Below are positions 33,562 to 42,461 of a stretch of DNA of 64,000 nucleotides, piece by piece. The notes beneath the pieces are model-generated. The model was not told where the DNA came from. It worked only from the letters and a program-made list of their open reading frames with translations, and ran no database searches. Position 1 is the stretch's first letter; each line of letters starts with the position of its first letter. The position numbers were made by a program, and so were the translations under genes. Location: the NCBI GenBank assembly GCA_017504405.1, contig JAFVRG010000011.1, positions 108,497 through 172,496 on the forward strand. The letters run 5' to 3'. This DNA is from Clostridia bacterium. GTDB lineage: Bacteria > Bacillota > Clostridia > Oscillospirales > CAG-272.

Positions 33562-35055
33562 ATGCCCGTACTGCTTGAAATGAAAAATATAACCAAAAAA
33601 TTCCCCGGAGTAAAGGCGCTGGACGGTGTAAATCTGTCGGTAAGGGCAGGTACGGTGCATGCGCTGATGGGTGAAAACGGTGCAGGTAAATCAACGCTGA
33701 TGAAATGCCTGTTCGGTATATACGAAAAGGACGGCGGTGATATACTGCTCGACGGCGTGCGTGTGGATTTCAAAAATCCGAAGGAGGCGCTGGAAAGCGG
33801 TGTTGCAATGGTGCATCAGGAGCTAAATCAGGCGTTAAAGCGCAGTGTTGCAGACAACATCTGGCTCGGACGGTATCCGACGAAATGGGGACTGTTCGTT
33901 GACGAGCGCAAGATGCAGCGTGACACCCTCAAAATATTTGACGAGCTGAAAATATCAATTAACCCGAAAAGCATAATGTCAACCCTGCCCGTCGCTCAAA
34001 GACAGATGGCGGAGATTGCGAAGGCTGTTTCCTACCATTCAAAAATAATAGTGCTCGACGAGCCGACCTCATCACTCTCAAACGAGGAGGCGGAGCTACT
34101 CTTTTCAATTATTGATTTGCTCAAAAAGAGAGGGTGCGGAATAATCTACATTTCGCATAAAATGGAGGAGATACTCCGTATATCCGACGATATTACGGTA
34201 ATGCGTGACGGACGTCACGTTGCCACCCGTCCAGCGAGCGAAATGGATATGGACACCATTATAAAGCTGATGGTCGGGCGTGAGCTGTCCGCCCGATTTC
34301 CCGAGAGGCAAAATAAGCCCGGTGAGGTAATTTTCAAAACCGAGGGGCTCTCCTCACGTCACAATCACGTGAAGGGTGTAAATCTCACCCTGCGGCGTGG
34401 GGAAATCCTCGGAATTGCGGGACTTGCAGGCGCAGGGCGTACCGAGCTGCTCGAAAACATTTTCGGGATCAGTGAGCGCTCCGAGGGCAGAATGTGGCTC
34501 TACGGACGTGAAATTTTCAACCGCTCGTCACGTGAGAGCATAAAAAACGGCTTCTGTCTGTTGACTGAGGAGCGACGTGCGAGCGGAATACTCGGAATAC
34601 TGAATATCAGGGAAAACGCCACTGTTTCCGCACTCAAAAAGTACGTGCGCCCGTATGCTCTCATTGACGAAAAGGAGAGAAAAAAGGACACCGACTGGGT
34701 AATACGTACAATGAACGTCAAGGTTGTTTCGCAGAAAACCAAAATACAAACCCTCTCGGGCGGAAATCAGCAGAAGGTTCTGTTCGGCAGAGGACTGCTC
34801 ACCGAGCCCGAGGTATTTCTGCTCGACGAGCCGACGAGAGGCATCGACGTGGGTGCGAAATACGAGATATATCAATTGATAGCAAGGCTCGCAGAAAAGG
34901 GCAAGTCGGTTATTGTGGTATCCTCGGAAATGCCCGAAATACTCGGAATATGCGACCGCATTTGCGTAATGTCGGGCGGTGAGCTGGTGGGCGAGATGCC
35001 CGCAAAGGGAGCAACGCAGGAGAAGATAATGGCTCTTGCATCAAAAAACGTGTAA
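33562..35055 (+). CDS. mglA: Galactose/methyl galactoside ABC transporter ATPase
   Basis: 497 aa, two NBDs. NBD1: Walker A GENGAGKST, signature LPVAQRQ, Walker B IIVLDEPTSSL. NBD2: AGAGRTELLE, signature LSGGNQQK, Walker B VFLLDEPTRGID. This is the fused tandem ATPase of ribose/galactose importers. It follows mglB by 18 bp with AAAGGAT as ribosome binding site, and is followed 24 bp later by the permease. Confidence 0.92.
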   Translation: MPVLLEMKNITKKFPGVKALDGVNLSVRAGTVHALMGENGAGKSTLMKCLFGIYEKDGGDILLDGVRVDFKNPKEALESGVAMVHQELNQALKRSVADNIWLGRYPTKWGLFVDERKMQRDTLKIFDELKISINPKSIMSTLPVAQRQMAEIAKAVSYHSKIIVLDEPTSSLSNEEAELLFSIIDLLKKRGCGIIYISHKMEEILRISDDITVMRDGRHVATRPASEMDMDTIIKLMVGRELSARFPERQNKPGEVIFKTEGLSSRHNHVKGVNLTLRRGEILGIAGLAGAGRTELLENIFGISERSEGRMWLYGREIFNRSSRESIKNGFCLLTEERRASGILGILNIRENATVSALKKYVRPYALIDEKERKKDTDWVIRTMNVKVVSQKTKIQTLSGGNQQKVLFGRGLLTEPEVFLLDEPTRGIDVGAKYEIYQLIARLAEKGKSVIVVSSEMPEILGICDRICVMSGGELVGEMPAKGATQEKIMALASKNV

Positions 35056-35079
35056 GGACAAATAAAAAAGGATAAAAAG

Positions 35080-36129
35080 ATGTCAATAATAAAAAAGCTG
35101 AAAGCAATGGACAAGGGCGAGAAACTCTCCTATATAAAGGAGTTTCTCATTGACAATTCGCTGTATATTTTTCTCGTGATTGCTATAATTGCAATCGAGA
35201 TAATCAGTCCGAATTTTCTCTCCCTGCCATCCATTGTAAATATAATTTCCCTGTTCGCCGCAAACCTGCCGATTGCGCTCGGAATTGCAGGGGCTATAAT
35301 TCTCACGGGAACCGATTTGTCGGCGGGCAGAATTGTCGGTCTTGTGGCGTGCGTTTCCGCATCGCTCTTGCAGGCGGTGGGATACCCTGCAAAAATGTTT
35401 CCAAACCTCGGAACAATGTCGGTTTTTGTCGTTTTGTTAATTTCAATGGCGATAGGCGCATTTGTCGGATTTATCAACGGCTTCTGTACGGCGAAATTCC
35501 GTCTGCACCCGTTTATCGTAACGCTAGCAACACAGCTAATCGTTTACGGAGCGCTCCTGCTCTACCTAACGACGGGAAACAACAACGGTCAGTCCATATC
35601 GGGTCTTGACCCCTCGTATACGGGCTTTATCAGCGGCAGCTTTATTTCGCTGGGCAAAACGCCTATACCGAATTACGTGTGGTATTCCTTGATAATCACG
35701 GCTATTATGTGGGTTGTCTGGAACAAAACCACGTTTGGCAAAAATATGTTCGCCGTCGGCTCTAACAGCGAGGCGGCAAACGTGTCGGGCGTAAACGTAA
35801 CAAAAACGATAATTTTGGTATTTATGCTGGCGGGTATTCTCTACGGCGTTACCGGATTTATCGAGGCGGCACGTATCGGCTCAAACTCTGCGGCAACGGG
35901 ACTTAACTACGAGCTTGACGCCATTGCGGCGTGCGTTATCGGCGGTGTCTCCTTTGTCGGCGGTACGGGCAAAATAAGCGGTGTTATAATGGGCGTTCTG
36001 CTCTTGCGCCTTATCTTCGTCGGACTGACCTTTTTGAGTATTGATGCGAATATGCAGTATATAATAAAAGGTCTTATAATCCTCATCGCCTGCGCTGTGG
36101 ATATGAGAAAATACTTGATTAAGAAATGA
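35080..36129 (+). CDS. mglC: Galactose/methyl galactoside ABC transporter permease
   Basis: 349 aa, about nine to ten membrane helices after a 20-residue cytoplasmic start. AGAIILTGTDLSAGRIVGL and AVGSNSEAANVSGVNVTKT (the EAA-like loop of this permease family) and IGGVSFVGGTGKISGV identify it as the BPD-type II permease. Last gene of mglBAC, with a terminator just after the stop. Confidence 0.92.
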   Translation: MSIIKKLKAMDKGEKLSYIKEFLIDNSLYIFLVIAIIAIEIISPNFLSLPSIVNIISLFAANLPIALGIAGAIILTGTDLSAGRIVGLVACVSASLLQAVGYPAKMFPNLGTMSVFVVLLISMAIGAFVGFINGFCTAKFRLHPFIVTLATQLIVYGALLLYLTTGNNNGQSISGLDPSYTGFISGSFISLGKTPIPNYVWYSLIITAIMWVVWNKTTFGKNMFAVGSNSEAANVSGVNVTKTIILVFMLAGILYGVTGFIEAARIGSNSAATGLNYELDAIAACVIGGVSFVGGTGKISGVIMGVLLLRLIFVGLTFLSIDANMQYIIKGLIILIACAVDMRKYLIKK

Positions 36130-36154
36130 AAAAAGGGCTCGTTCGAGCCCTTTT
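36129..36154. terminator. Bidirectional terminator of mglBAC and of the 6S RNA gene
   Basis: AAAAGGGCTCG-TT-CGAGCCCTTTT, a 7-bp GC-rich stem with A and T runs on both sides, so it can end transcripts from both strands. Confidence 0.9.
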
Positions 36155-36215
36155 CTCCATCATCAGCCCATTGGGCTGGATATCATCACGCTCTCGGCGT
36201 GCATAAACCTTCTCC

Positions 36216-36396
36216 CTCCCGACCGTGTACGGCAAACATTATAACCCTGCTCTGCAAGGTGGGTATTCTCTCCCGCACTTTGTGCTTCCAACGTCCCATA
36301 AAATGGGGAGGCCTGCATTCCCATGAAGGAAGTCCGAATTCCCTTTAAATAAGTGTAGGTCCAAATTCTGCCGTATCACGCATCGGGACGGATGCT
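36216..36396 (-). ncRNA. ssrS: Probable 6S RNA
   Basis: About 180 nt. A long closing helix can be drawn: CCCGA...GTG-A-TACGGCA with TGCCGTA-CAC...TCGGG. Towards the centre are TTTAAAGGGAATTCGGACTTCC on the 5' side and GGGACG, GGAAGC, GGGAGA, ACCCACCTTGC with GCAGGGT on the 3' side, the arrangement of a Firmicute 6S RNA with its asymmetric bubble. TATAAT (36403-36408) sits about 7 nt before the predicted 5' end. Two small hairpins and the terminator at 36129-36154 follow. 6S RNA binds the main RNA polymerase holoenzyme. The class is assigned from pattern memory, without a covariance model. Confidence 0.65.
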
Positions 36397-36425
36397 GATT
36401 ACATTATATGCGTTTTACCGAAAAT

Positions 36426-36704
36426 TTATTCGGCGTCGTAGTCGATCTCAGAGTCGAACATATCGTCAAAGGTATCGGATACGTTATCAAACTCATCGTC
36501 ATCGTCAACGGTAACGAGGAGTGTTTCGCCGTCCTCCTCAACAACCTTGAGTATTACGTACTCCTCGGGCTCCTCTACCGAGGTGTCGATGAGCGCAAGG
36601 TACTGCACACCCTTATCCTCGGTTGTGCCTATTACCTCAAATTCGGTGGATACGCCCTCCTCGTCTGTTAGGGGAAGTACATCTCCTATTTCAAATCTCT
36701 CCAT
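36426..36704 (-). CDS. DUF1292 protein
   Basis: 92 aa, very acidic. The pattern EFEVIGTTEDKGVQYLALIDT followed by VILKVVEEDGE and a tail rich in Asp/Glu is typical of DUF1292 (YrzB-like) proteins of Firmicutes. No function is established. AAAGGAG precedes the ATG. It follows hemW by 63 bp. Confidence 0.85.
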   Translation of the reverse strand: MERFEIGDVLPLTDEEGVSTEFEVIGTTEDKGVQYLALIDTSVEEPEEYVILKVVEEDGETLLVTVDDDDEFDNVSDTFDDMFDSEIDYDAE

Positions 36705-36767
36705 ATCAAAAAGCTCCTTTCAAAAACCTTATTTTCATTATTATTGTAGCAAAAAATCGAATATAAG

Positions 36768-37919
36768 TCAAGACATACGCAAAAGAAATTCGCATATTAC
36801 CGAGCTTGACACACACATTCCCCTGTCGGTGAGAAAATAACGACCGCCGTCAAGGGTGGCAAGCCCCGCCTTTACCGTCCTATCTATTATATCCTTAAAA
36901 TGCAAATAAAAATCAAAGCCGAACAGCTCGTTTGCCCTTTCTAACAGTATTCCGTCCGAGAGCCTGAGCGAGAGCATTATATACTCGTATTTTTCGTCAC
37001 TCTCACCCTCGTTTTCGGTGATTTCTTCGCAGTTTATATAGTCATCGGCGGTTTTTTTGCCATCGGAGAAATCAATATATTCGTAAAAATTGCGTGTGTG
37101 GGTATACCTTTTCCCCTCAAAGAGAGAGGATGCCGAAACGCCAAAGCCGAGGTAATCCGCGCCCTGCCAATATCCCATATTGTGCAAACACCTGTATCCG
37201 TCCCTTGCAAAATTACTGATTTCATAGTGAGAGTAGCCTGCGTTTTTGAGTCTTTCGCAGGTGTAAAGGTACATATCGGCCGTCAATTCCTCGTCGGGTG
37301 TGGCAATTTTTCGCTTGGCAAACGGGGTGTTTTCCTCGATTTTCAAAATATATGCCGATATATGCTCAGGCTTTAAGGATACTGTAAAATCCAGAGTTTT
37401 TTCAAGCTCGGATATGCTCTGTCCCGGAAGTGCCGTCATTATGTCTACATTTATATTGTCAAAGCCCACCTCACGGGCAAGGTGATAGCAGGTGAGAAAA
37501 TCCTCTCTGTTATGCAACCGTCCGAGCATAAAAAGCTCGCTGTCGTTTGCCGACTGCATACCGATTGAGAGACGGTTTACACCGCACCCTCTGATAAATT
37601 CGAGCTTTTCTCGGTCTACGGTTTTCGGATTGATTTCCATAGATATTTCCGCATCGGATAGGATATTATAGTGCGAGAGCGCAGAGAAAATCTCCGTGAG
37701 TTGATTTTCGATCAGAAGCGACGGTGTGCCACCGCCAAAAAAGACCGAGCGCACCGCCCTGTCCCTTGCCGTATCGGCAAATGCTGAAATCTCGTTTACA
37801 AGAGCGGTCACGTAACGCTCACGCTCCGTCTCGGAAAGGCTGTCAAAGGAGCAGAAGTCGCAATATGCGCACTTTCGAGCGCAAAACGGAAAGTGTATAT
37901 AGATTTCAAGCTCCCTCAT
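36768..37919 (-). CDS. hemW: HemW-like radical SAM protein
   Basis: 383 aa. N-terminal radical SAM motif CARKCAYC (C-x3-C-x2-C) within IHFPFCARKCAYCDF, then FFGGGTPSLL, EINPKTVD, GVNRLSIGMQS and the C-terminal HemN domain (SDGILLERANELFGFDF). HemW is a heme chaperone; older annotation calls it oxygen-independent coproporphyrinogen oxidase. The cysteine after the motif (YCDFCSF) is present. Start with AGGAGG. Confidence 0.9.
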   Translation of the reverse strand: MRELEIYIHFPFCARKCAYCDFCSFDSLSETERERYVTALVNEISAFADTARDRAVRSVFFGGGTPSLLIENQLTEIFSALSHYNILSDAEISMEINPKTVDREKLEFIRGCGVNRLSIGMQSANDSELFMLGRLHNREDFLTCYHLAREVGFDNINVDIMTALPGQSISELEKTLDFTVSLKPEHISAYILKIEENTPFAKRKIATPDEELTADMYLYTCERLKNAGYSHYEISNFARDGYRCLHNMGYWQGADYLGFGVSASSLFEGKRYTHTRNFYEYIDFSDGKKTADDYINCEEITENEGESDEKYEYIMLSLRLSDGILLERANELFGFDFYLHFKDIIDRTVKAGLATLDGGRYFLTDRGMCVSSSVICEFLLRMS

Positions 37920-37939
37920 AATTCCTCCTATAAATTAAT

Positions 37940-38184
37940 GCTGTCTCATTAAGAATGGAGGGCGAACGGATTTTGAGCAGAAATCGCCGTTCTTCGTCCC
38001 GAAGGCGTACGAGGGTACGTCGAGAGGGCGAAAACGGCGATAGTAAACAAAAAGACCGATATAATCAAAGAAATTCGTGAGAATTTCATCCTTATTATCT
38101 GTTGACACCAAACAAAAACAAATGAATAGGGCTCTCTTAAAGAACCATCTTTTTGTTTACGGTTATGCCAAAATGCGACAGCCC
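37940..38184. mobile_element. MITE-like element (245 bp) with imperfect terminal inverted repeats
   Basis: The ends read GCTGTCTCATT (37940-37950) and, on the other strand, GGGGCTGTCGCATTTT (38171-38184), matching at 10 of 11 positions. GGGGCTGTC ends are typical of several IS families. The interior has no ORF but carries hairpin sequence: ATCGCCGTT (37981-37990) and AACGGCGAT (38033-38041) enclose GGCGTACGAGGGTACGTC. It could be a non-autonomous element or an IS remnant. No target duplication is clear. Confidence 0.5.
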
Positions 38185-38195
38185 CATTGCAAAAA

Positions 38196-38924
38196 TTAAA
38201 TGTTCCAGTTGTGATATACGTCCGTTACGTCGTCGTCATCCTCGAATTTATCAATCATATTTTCGAGCTGACGTGCAATTTCCTCGTCCTCTATATCAAC
38301 GTAGTTCGCAGGAACCTTTGTGTTGTCGGCAGAGGTTATATTATAGCCCTTTGCCTTTAACTCCTCAGCGACGGGCATATACTCGTCAACCTCGGTATAA
38401 ACCTTAAAGTAGCCCTCGCCCTCGGACACAAAATCCGATGCGCCCGATTCGATTGCATCCTCCATCAGCTTATCCTCGTCAACCTCGCCGTCCTCGTCAT
38501 AGATTTCGATAACGCCTCTGTCCTCGAACATAAAGCCGACACAGCCCGTCTGTCCCATATTTCCGCCGTATTTGGAGAAATAAGAGCGTACGTTGCCCGC
38601 AGTTCTGTTTATGTTATCCGTCGAGGTTTTGACTATGAATGCAACTCCGCTCGGTCCGTAGCCCTCGTATACCATCTCCTTGTAGTCGATATTCGAGTTC
38701 TCCGAGAATTTTTTGATGCAACGCTCAATGTTGTCGTTGGGAACGTTGTTCGCCTTCGCCTTCGCAATCAGCTCACGCAGACGGCTGTTGTTGTCGGGGT
38801 TTGCTCCCCCTGCCTTTATGGCGACAGCCATTTCCTTGCCTATTTTAGTAAAAATCTTCGCCTTTACAGCGTCGGTCTTTTCCTTTTTTCTCTTGATGTT
38901 ATTCCATTTGCTATGTCCTGACAT
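38196..38924 (-). CDS. yebC: YebC/PmpR family protein
   Basis: 242 aa. MSGHSKWNNIKRKKEK is the invariant start of the family, and the segments GGANPDNNSRLR, NVPNDNIERCIKK, YEGYGPSGVAF and the acidic C-terminus with DVYHN are all present. Members are described as transcriptional regulators and, more recently, as translation factors acting at proline-rich stalls. It lies 15 bp downstream of argS on the same strand. Confidence 0.93.
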   Translation of the reverse strand: MSGHSKWNNIKRKKEKTDAVKAKIFTKIGKEMAVAIKAGGANPDNNSRLRELIAKAKANNVPNDNIERCIKKFSENSNIDYKEMVYEGYGPSGVAFIVKTSTDNINRTAGNVRSYFSKYGGNMGQTGCVGFMFEDRGVIEIYDEDGEVDEDKLMEDAIESGASDFVSEGEGYFKVYTEVDEYMPVAEELKAKGYNITSADNTKVPANYVDIEDEEIARQLENMIDKFEDDDDVTDVYHNWNI

Positions 38925-38939
38925 ATCTATTCTCCGTAA

Positions 38940-40646
38940 TTATATTTTTTCGGGCTTCTTCATACAGATAAGACCGAGAGCCGTTCCAAGAACGGTATTG
39001 GTCGCATCGGTGAGCGCAATTCTCGCTCTGCGCAAATCTCCGTCCTCGCAGTTGTTAATTTTGCAATCGTGGTAGAAGCGGTTGAACGATGCGCACAAAT
39101 CGAGGATAAATCTCGTTATTACCGAGGGCTCGTACTGCTCTATTGCCTGATTTACCTTCTCGGGGAAGGTTGCAAGCACCTTCGCAAGGGAAAGCTCGTG
39201 AGAGCCGAGGGGCGCATCGCCCATCTCTCCCCTCTCGCCTGCCTTTTCAAGAATACTGCAGGTTCTCGCATAGGTGTACTGTGCGTACGGACCTGTGTTG
39301 CCCTCAAAGGAAAGGGCGTCCTCAAGCATAAAGTTTATATCCCTTATTCTGTTGTTTGAGAGGTAGTAGAATACGATAGCACCGACGCCGACAGCCTCGG
39401 CAACGTCTGTTCTACCCTTCATTTCGGGGTTCTTTTCCTCCATAATTGAGGTAACCTTCTCTATCGCCTGCTCGAACAAATCACGCAGAAGTATTACGTT
39501 GCCCGATCGGGTTGCGAGCTTCGCTCCGTTGATGCTGACCGTTCCGTAGGGAACGTGCACCAGCTTGTCGCTCCAATCATAGCCCATCATCTCAACAACC
39601 TTGAACCACTGGGCAAAATGCAGGCTCTGTCCTGCCGAGGTGACGTATATTGCCTTATCAAAATCATAGGTTCTCTTGCGGTATACAGCCGCCGCTATAT
39701 CACGGGTAGGATAGAGGGTTGAGCCGTCACGCTTCAGAATAAGGCAGGGGGGCATATTGTATTTTTCAAGGTTTACAATAGATGCGCCGTCGTCTATTTC
39801 AAGCAAATTCTTATCACGGAGCACCTGTATCTGCTCGGGCATTTTATCCGTGTAGAAGCTCTCGCCGTTGTAGCTGTCAAATTCGATGCCCAGAAGCTTA
39901 TAGGTCTTTTTATATTCACGCAGGCTGACCTCGATAAACCACTTCCAGAGCGCAATGTTCTCCTCGTCGTGCGCCTCGAGCTTTGCAAATTCAGCTCTCG
40001 CAGTGTCGTTGAGCGAGGGGTCGTTTTCAGCCTCCTGGTGGAAACGCACGTAGAGTGCAACCAGCTCGTCAACTCCGCCTGCCTCAACCTCTTCACGGCT
40101 TCCCCACAGGCGGTAGGCGGTTATAACCTTACCGAACTGTGTTCCCCAGTCGCCGAGGTAGTTTATTCCCACGCAGTTATAGCCCGCAAACGAGAAAAGG
40201 AGTTTTAATGAGTGACCGATTACCGTCGTGCCGAGATGTCCTATATGAAAGGGCTTAGCCACGTTAGGCGAGGAATAGTCGAGGACAACGGTTTTTCCGT
40301 TGCCGTTTTCGGGCGAGCCGTATTTTTCGCCCTTTCTGCGTATATCACCGACAATCCTTTTCACAAACTGCCCTGCATTCACACGGAAATTGAGGTATCC
40401 GTTAACTGCCTCGACAGAGGAAAAGTCAGCATCTTCAATGCTACTTGCCAGAATATCGGCTATCTGCACGGGGGATTTTCTCAGCGTACGGCTGAGCTTG
40501 AAGCACGGAAGTGCCAAATCGCCCTTATCCTCATCGGGGGGATATTCGAGCATATCGGATAGCTCGGCTGCGGCCATTTCAACCGCAAACTGCTCCTTTA
40601 TGCTGCTTGAAAGAATATTTGAAAGCTTGTTTTTCAAAAATTGCAT
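38940..40646 (-). CDS. argS: Arginyl-tRNA synthetase
   Basis: 568 aa. N-terminal additional domain (ADD1, residues 1 to about 110), HIGH motif in AKPFHIGHLGT, ArgRS-specific VGINYLGDWGTQFGK, and the KMSKS region replaced by GAKLATRSGN, as in many ArgRS. C-terminal anticodon domain starts with the DALSFEGNTGPYAQYTYAR motif. Charges tRNA-Arg. Between a CMP-kinase-like gene (13 bp upstream) and yebC (15 bp downstream). Confidence 0.95.
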   Translation of the reverse strand: MQFLKNKLSNILSSSIKEQFAVEMAAAELSDMLEYPPDEDKGDLALPCFKLSRTLRKSPVQIADILASSIEDADFSSVEAVNGYLNFRVNAGQFVKRIVGDIRRKGEKYGSPENGNGKTVVLDYSSPNVAKPFHIGHLGTTVIGHSLKLLFSFAGYNCVGINYLGDWGTQFGKVITAYRLWGSREEVEAGGVDELVALYVRFHQEAENDPSLNDTARAEFAKLEAHDEENIALWKWFIEVSLREYKKTYKLLGIEFDSYNGESFYTDKMPEQIQVLRDKNLLEIDDGASIVNLEKYNMPPCLILKRDGSTLYPTRDIAAAVYRKRTYDFDKAIYVTSAGQSLHFAQWFKVVEMMGYDWSDKLVHVPYGTVSINGAKLATRSGNVILLRDLFEQAIEKVTSIMEEKNPEMKGRTDVAEAVGVGAIVFYYLSNNRIRDINFMLEDALSFEGNTGPYAQYTYARTCSILEKAGERGEMGDAPLGSHELSLAKVLATFPEKVNQAIEQYEPSVITRFILDLCASFNRFYHDCKINNCEDGDLRRARIALTDATNTVLGTALGLICMKKPEKI

Positions 40647-40659
40647 ATCGTTACCTATC

Positions 40660-41487
40660 TTAAAGTGATGTTTTCATTTTTACGTATTCACGCTCGGCGG
40701 GTATTTCCTTTTTAACCAGCCGTGCGGGGACTAAGGGGTAATCCGAGATTGCGTACGCAAGGGCGCTGTTCGTTCCCTTATCGATATAGAAATCGCCCGT
40801 ACGCTCGACAACGGTTACCTCGTCGCAGAGGCCGCACTCCCCGAGCTTGTCCGCAAGCTCGTTTACAATATCCATATCCACGTCCTCGGAGTTATAGAAA
40901 AGTCTCTCGGGACAGATACAGCAGGAGCGGAAGCCGTTATTCGTTTTGAAGCTCTCATACGCCTCTATAAGATAATCCGCAACCGTTTCGGGAGCTATGT
41001 AGGTCGTGTCGAGCACGAGGTCGTAGTTGCTCATATCGGTTATATCGACGCCGTACTGCTCGCTGTACCTTTTGCGCTCGCTGGCACGGCGGCTCTTTAT
41101 ATTTTCGCACGCCTCGGCAAAGCTCTCAAAGGACTCGCCCTCACGCCGTGCATTCATAATTCTCGCCGCACTGGTTTCTGCATCGCAGGAAAGGTAGACA
41201 CGAAACGTACCCCTGACAAAGTGCCACGCCATTCTCGAATCAATGATAAGCGAGCGAGGGTCATCCGACAGGGCGATAAGCCCGTTGTCTATCAACGTAT
41301 CAAGCTCGTTGTTCTCCTCGGTTGCTCGGTTGAGCTCCTCGATGGTACAGCCACGCTCCTTTGCTACGGCACGCATGATTGCGCCCGTGGAGTAGTATTC
41401 CATATCCTTGTAGTGCTCTAAAAGCAGGTTGGACACCGTGCTCTTTCCGCTGCCCAAATCTCCTGCAAGTGAAATCTTGTAGCTCAT
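40660..41487 (-). CDS. Cytidylate-kinase-like P-loop protein with extra C-terminal domain
   Basis: 275 aa. Residues 1 to about 180 look like the (d)CMP kinase-like family: P-loop GDLGSGKST, substrate segment YYSTGAIMRAVA, IDSRMAWHFV, VYLSCDAETSAARI and RRASERKRY lid. A further 95 residues (NNGFRSCCICPERLFYNSEDVD...) are not part of the kinase; this region has CCIC and later CGLC cysteine pairs, which might bind a metal. Substrate uncertain. Directly upstream of argS. Confidence 0.65.
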   Translation of the reverse strand: MSYKISLAGDLGSGKSTVSNLLLEHYKDMEYYSTGAIMRAVAKERGCTIEELNRATEENNELDTLIDNGLIALSDDPRSLIIDSRMAWHFVRGTFRVYLSCDAETSAARIMNARREGESFESFAEACENIKSRRASERKRYSEQYGVDITDMSNYDLVLDTTYIAPETVADYLIEAYESFKTNNGFRSCCICPERLFYNSEDVDMDIVNELADKLGECGLCDEVTVVERTGDFYIDKGTNSALAYAISDYPLVPARLVKKEIPAEREYVKMKTSL

Positions 41488-41661
41488 ATAAAATCTCCAA
41501 AATACAATTACATTATATTATAACTCTTATTATATTTACTGTCAAGGACATTTTTGTATTTTTAGGTGATTTTCGGGGTGGTTGATTTTTCCTGTATAAA
41601 GGCTCTTTTGTGCTGTCAATAATTGCATTACAGGGCAAATAAAATTCTTTGGAGATACAGA

Positions 41662-42435
41662 ATGTACACGAATAAGGTAGAAATATGCGGTGTCAACACG
41701 GCAAAGCTGAAGGTATTGACGGAGGAGGAAAAGCACGCACTTCTTTTGCGTGTAAGAGAGGGGGATAAGCGGGCGAGAGAGGAGCTGATATGCGGAAATC
41801 TGCGACTGGTTTTAAGCATAATTCAGCGCTTTACCAACAGGCGTGAGAGCCTTGACGACCTGTTTCAGGTGGGGTGCGTCGGGCTTATGAAGGCGATAGA
41901 CAATTTCAAGCTTGAGCTTGAGGTAAAATTCAGCACATACGCTGTTCCTATGATAATAGGCGAGGTGAGGCGTTATTTGCGTGACAACAACTCAATACGA
42001 GTGAGCCGTTCATTGCGTGATATGGCGTACAGGGCGCTTCAGGCGAGCGAGCAGCTGATGCGGGAAACGGGAAACGAGCCGACGGTTGACGAAATTGCGA
42101 GGCGGCTCGGCGAGGACAAGCGCACGGTGGCGAGGGCAATGGAGGCGATAGTTGAGCCTGTGTCGCTCTATGATTCTGTTTACAACGACGGCGAGGATTC
42201 GGTGTACGTCATAGACCAGATTAAGGACAGCGAGGACTCCGAGGAAAAATGGGCTGAGAGTCTTTCCTTGCGTGATTCGCTCAAAAAGCTCGGCGAGCGT
42301 GAGCGTGACATTATAATTATGCGTTTTTACAAAAACAAAACTCAAATGCAGATAGCCGAGGAAATCGGAATAAGCCAGGCACAGGTTTCCCGCCTCGAAA
42401 AATCCGCCCTCGCCCGTTTGCGCAAAGAAATGTAA
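41662..42435 (+). CDS. sigG: RNA polymerase sporulation sigma factor G
   Basis: 257 aa. The start MYTNKVEICGVNTAKLKVL is the fingerprint of sigma-G. Region 2 (NLRLVLSIIQRFTNR...LFQVGCVGLMKAIDNF) and region 4.2 (MQIAEEIGISQAQVSRLEK) are complete, with region 3 between. Sigma-G directs late genes in the forespore. Start at 41662 with GGAGA; a further ATG 39 nt upstream is not needed. A hairpin terminator follows the stop. Confidence 0.95.
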   Translation: MYTNKVEICGVNTAKLKVLTEEEKHALLLRVREGDKRAREELICGNLRLVLSIIQRFTNRRESLDDLFQVGCVGLMKAIDNFKLELEVKFSTYAVPMIIGEVRRYLRDNNSIRVSRSLRDMAYRALQASEQLMRETGNEPTVDEIARRLGEDKRTVARAMEAIVEPVSLYDSVYNDGEDSVYVIDQIKDSEDSEEKWAESLSLRDSLKKLGERERDIIIMRFYKNKTQMQIAEEIGISQAQVSRLEKSALARLRKEM

Positions 42436-42458
42436 AAGGACTGCTATGCAGTCCTTTT
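42434..42458. terminator. Bidirectional terminator between sigG and the SipL-like gene
   Basis: AAAAGGACTGC-TAT-GCAGTCCTTTT between two convergent genes; the stem starts inside the sigG stop codon. Confidence 0.9.
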
Positions 42459-42461
42459 ACA

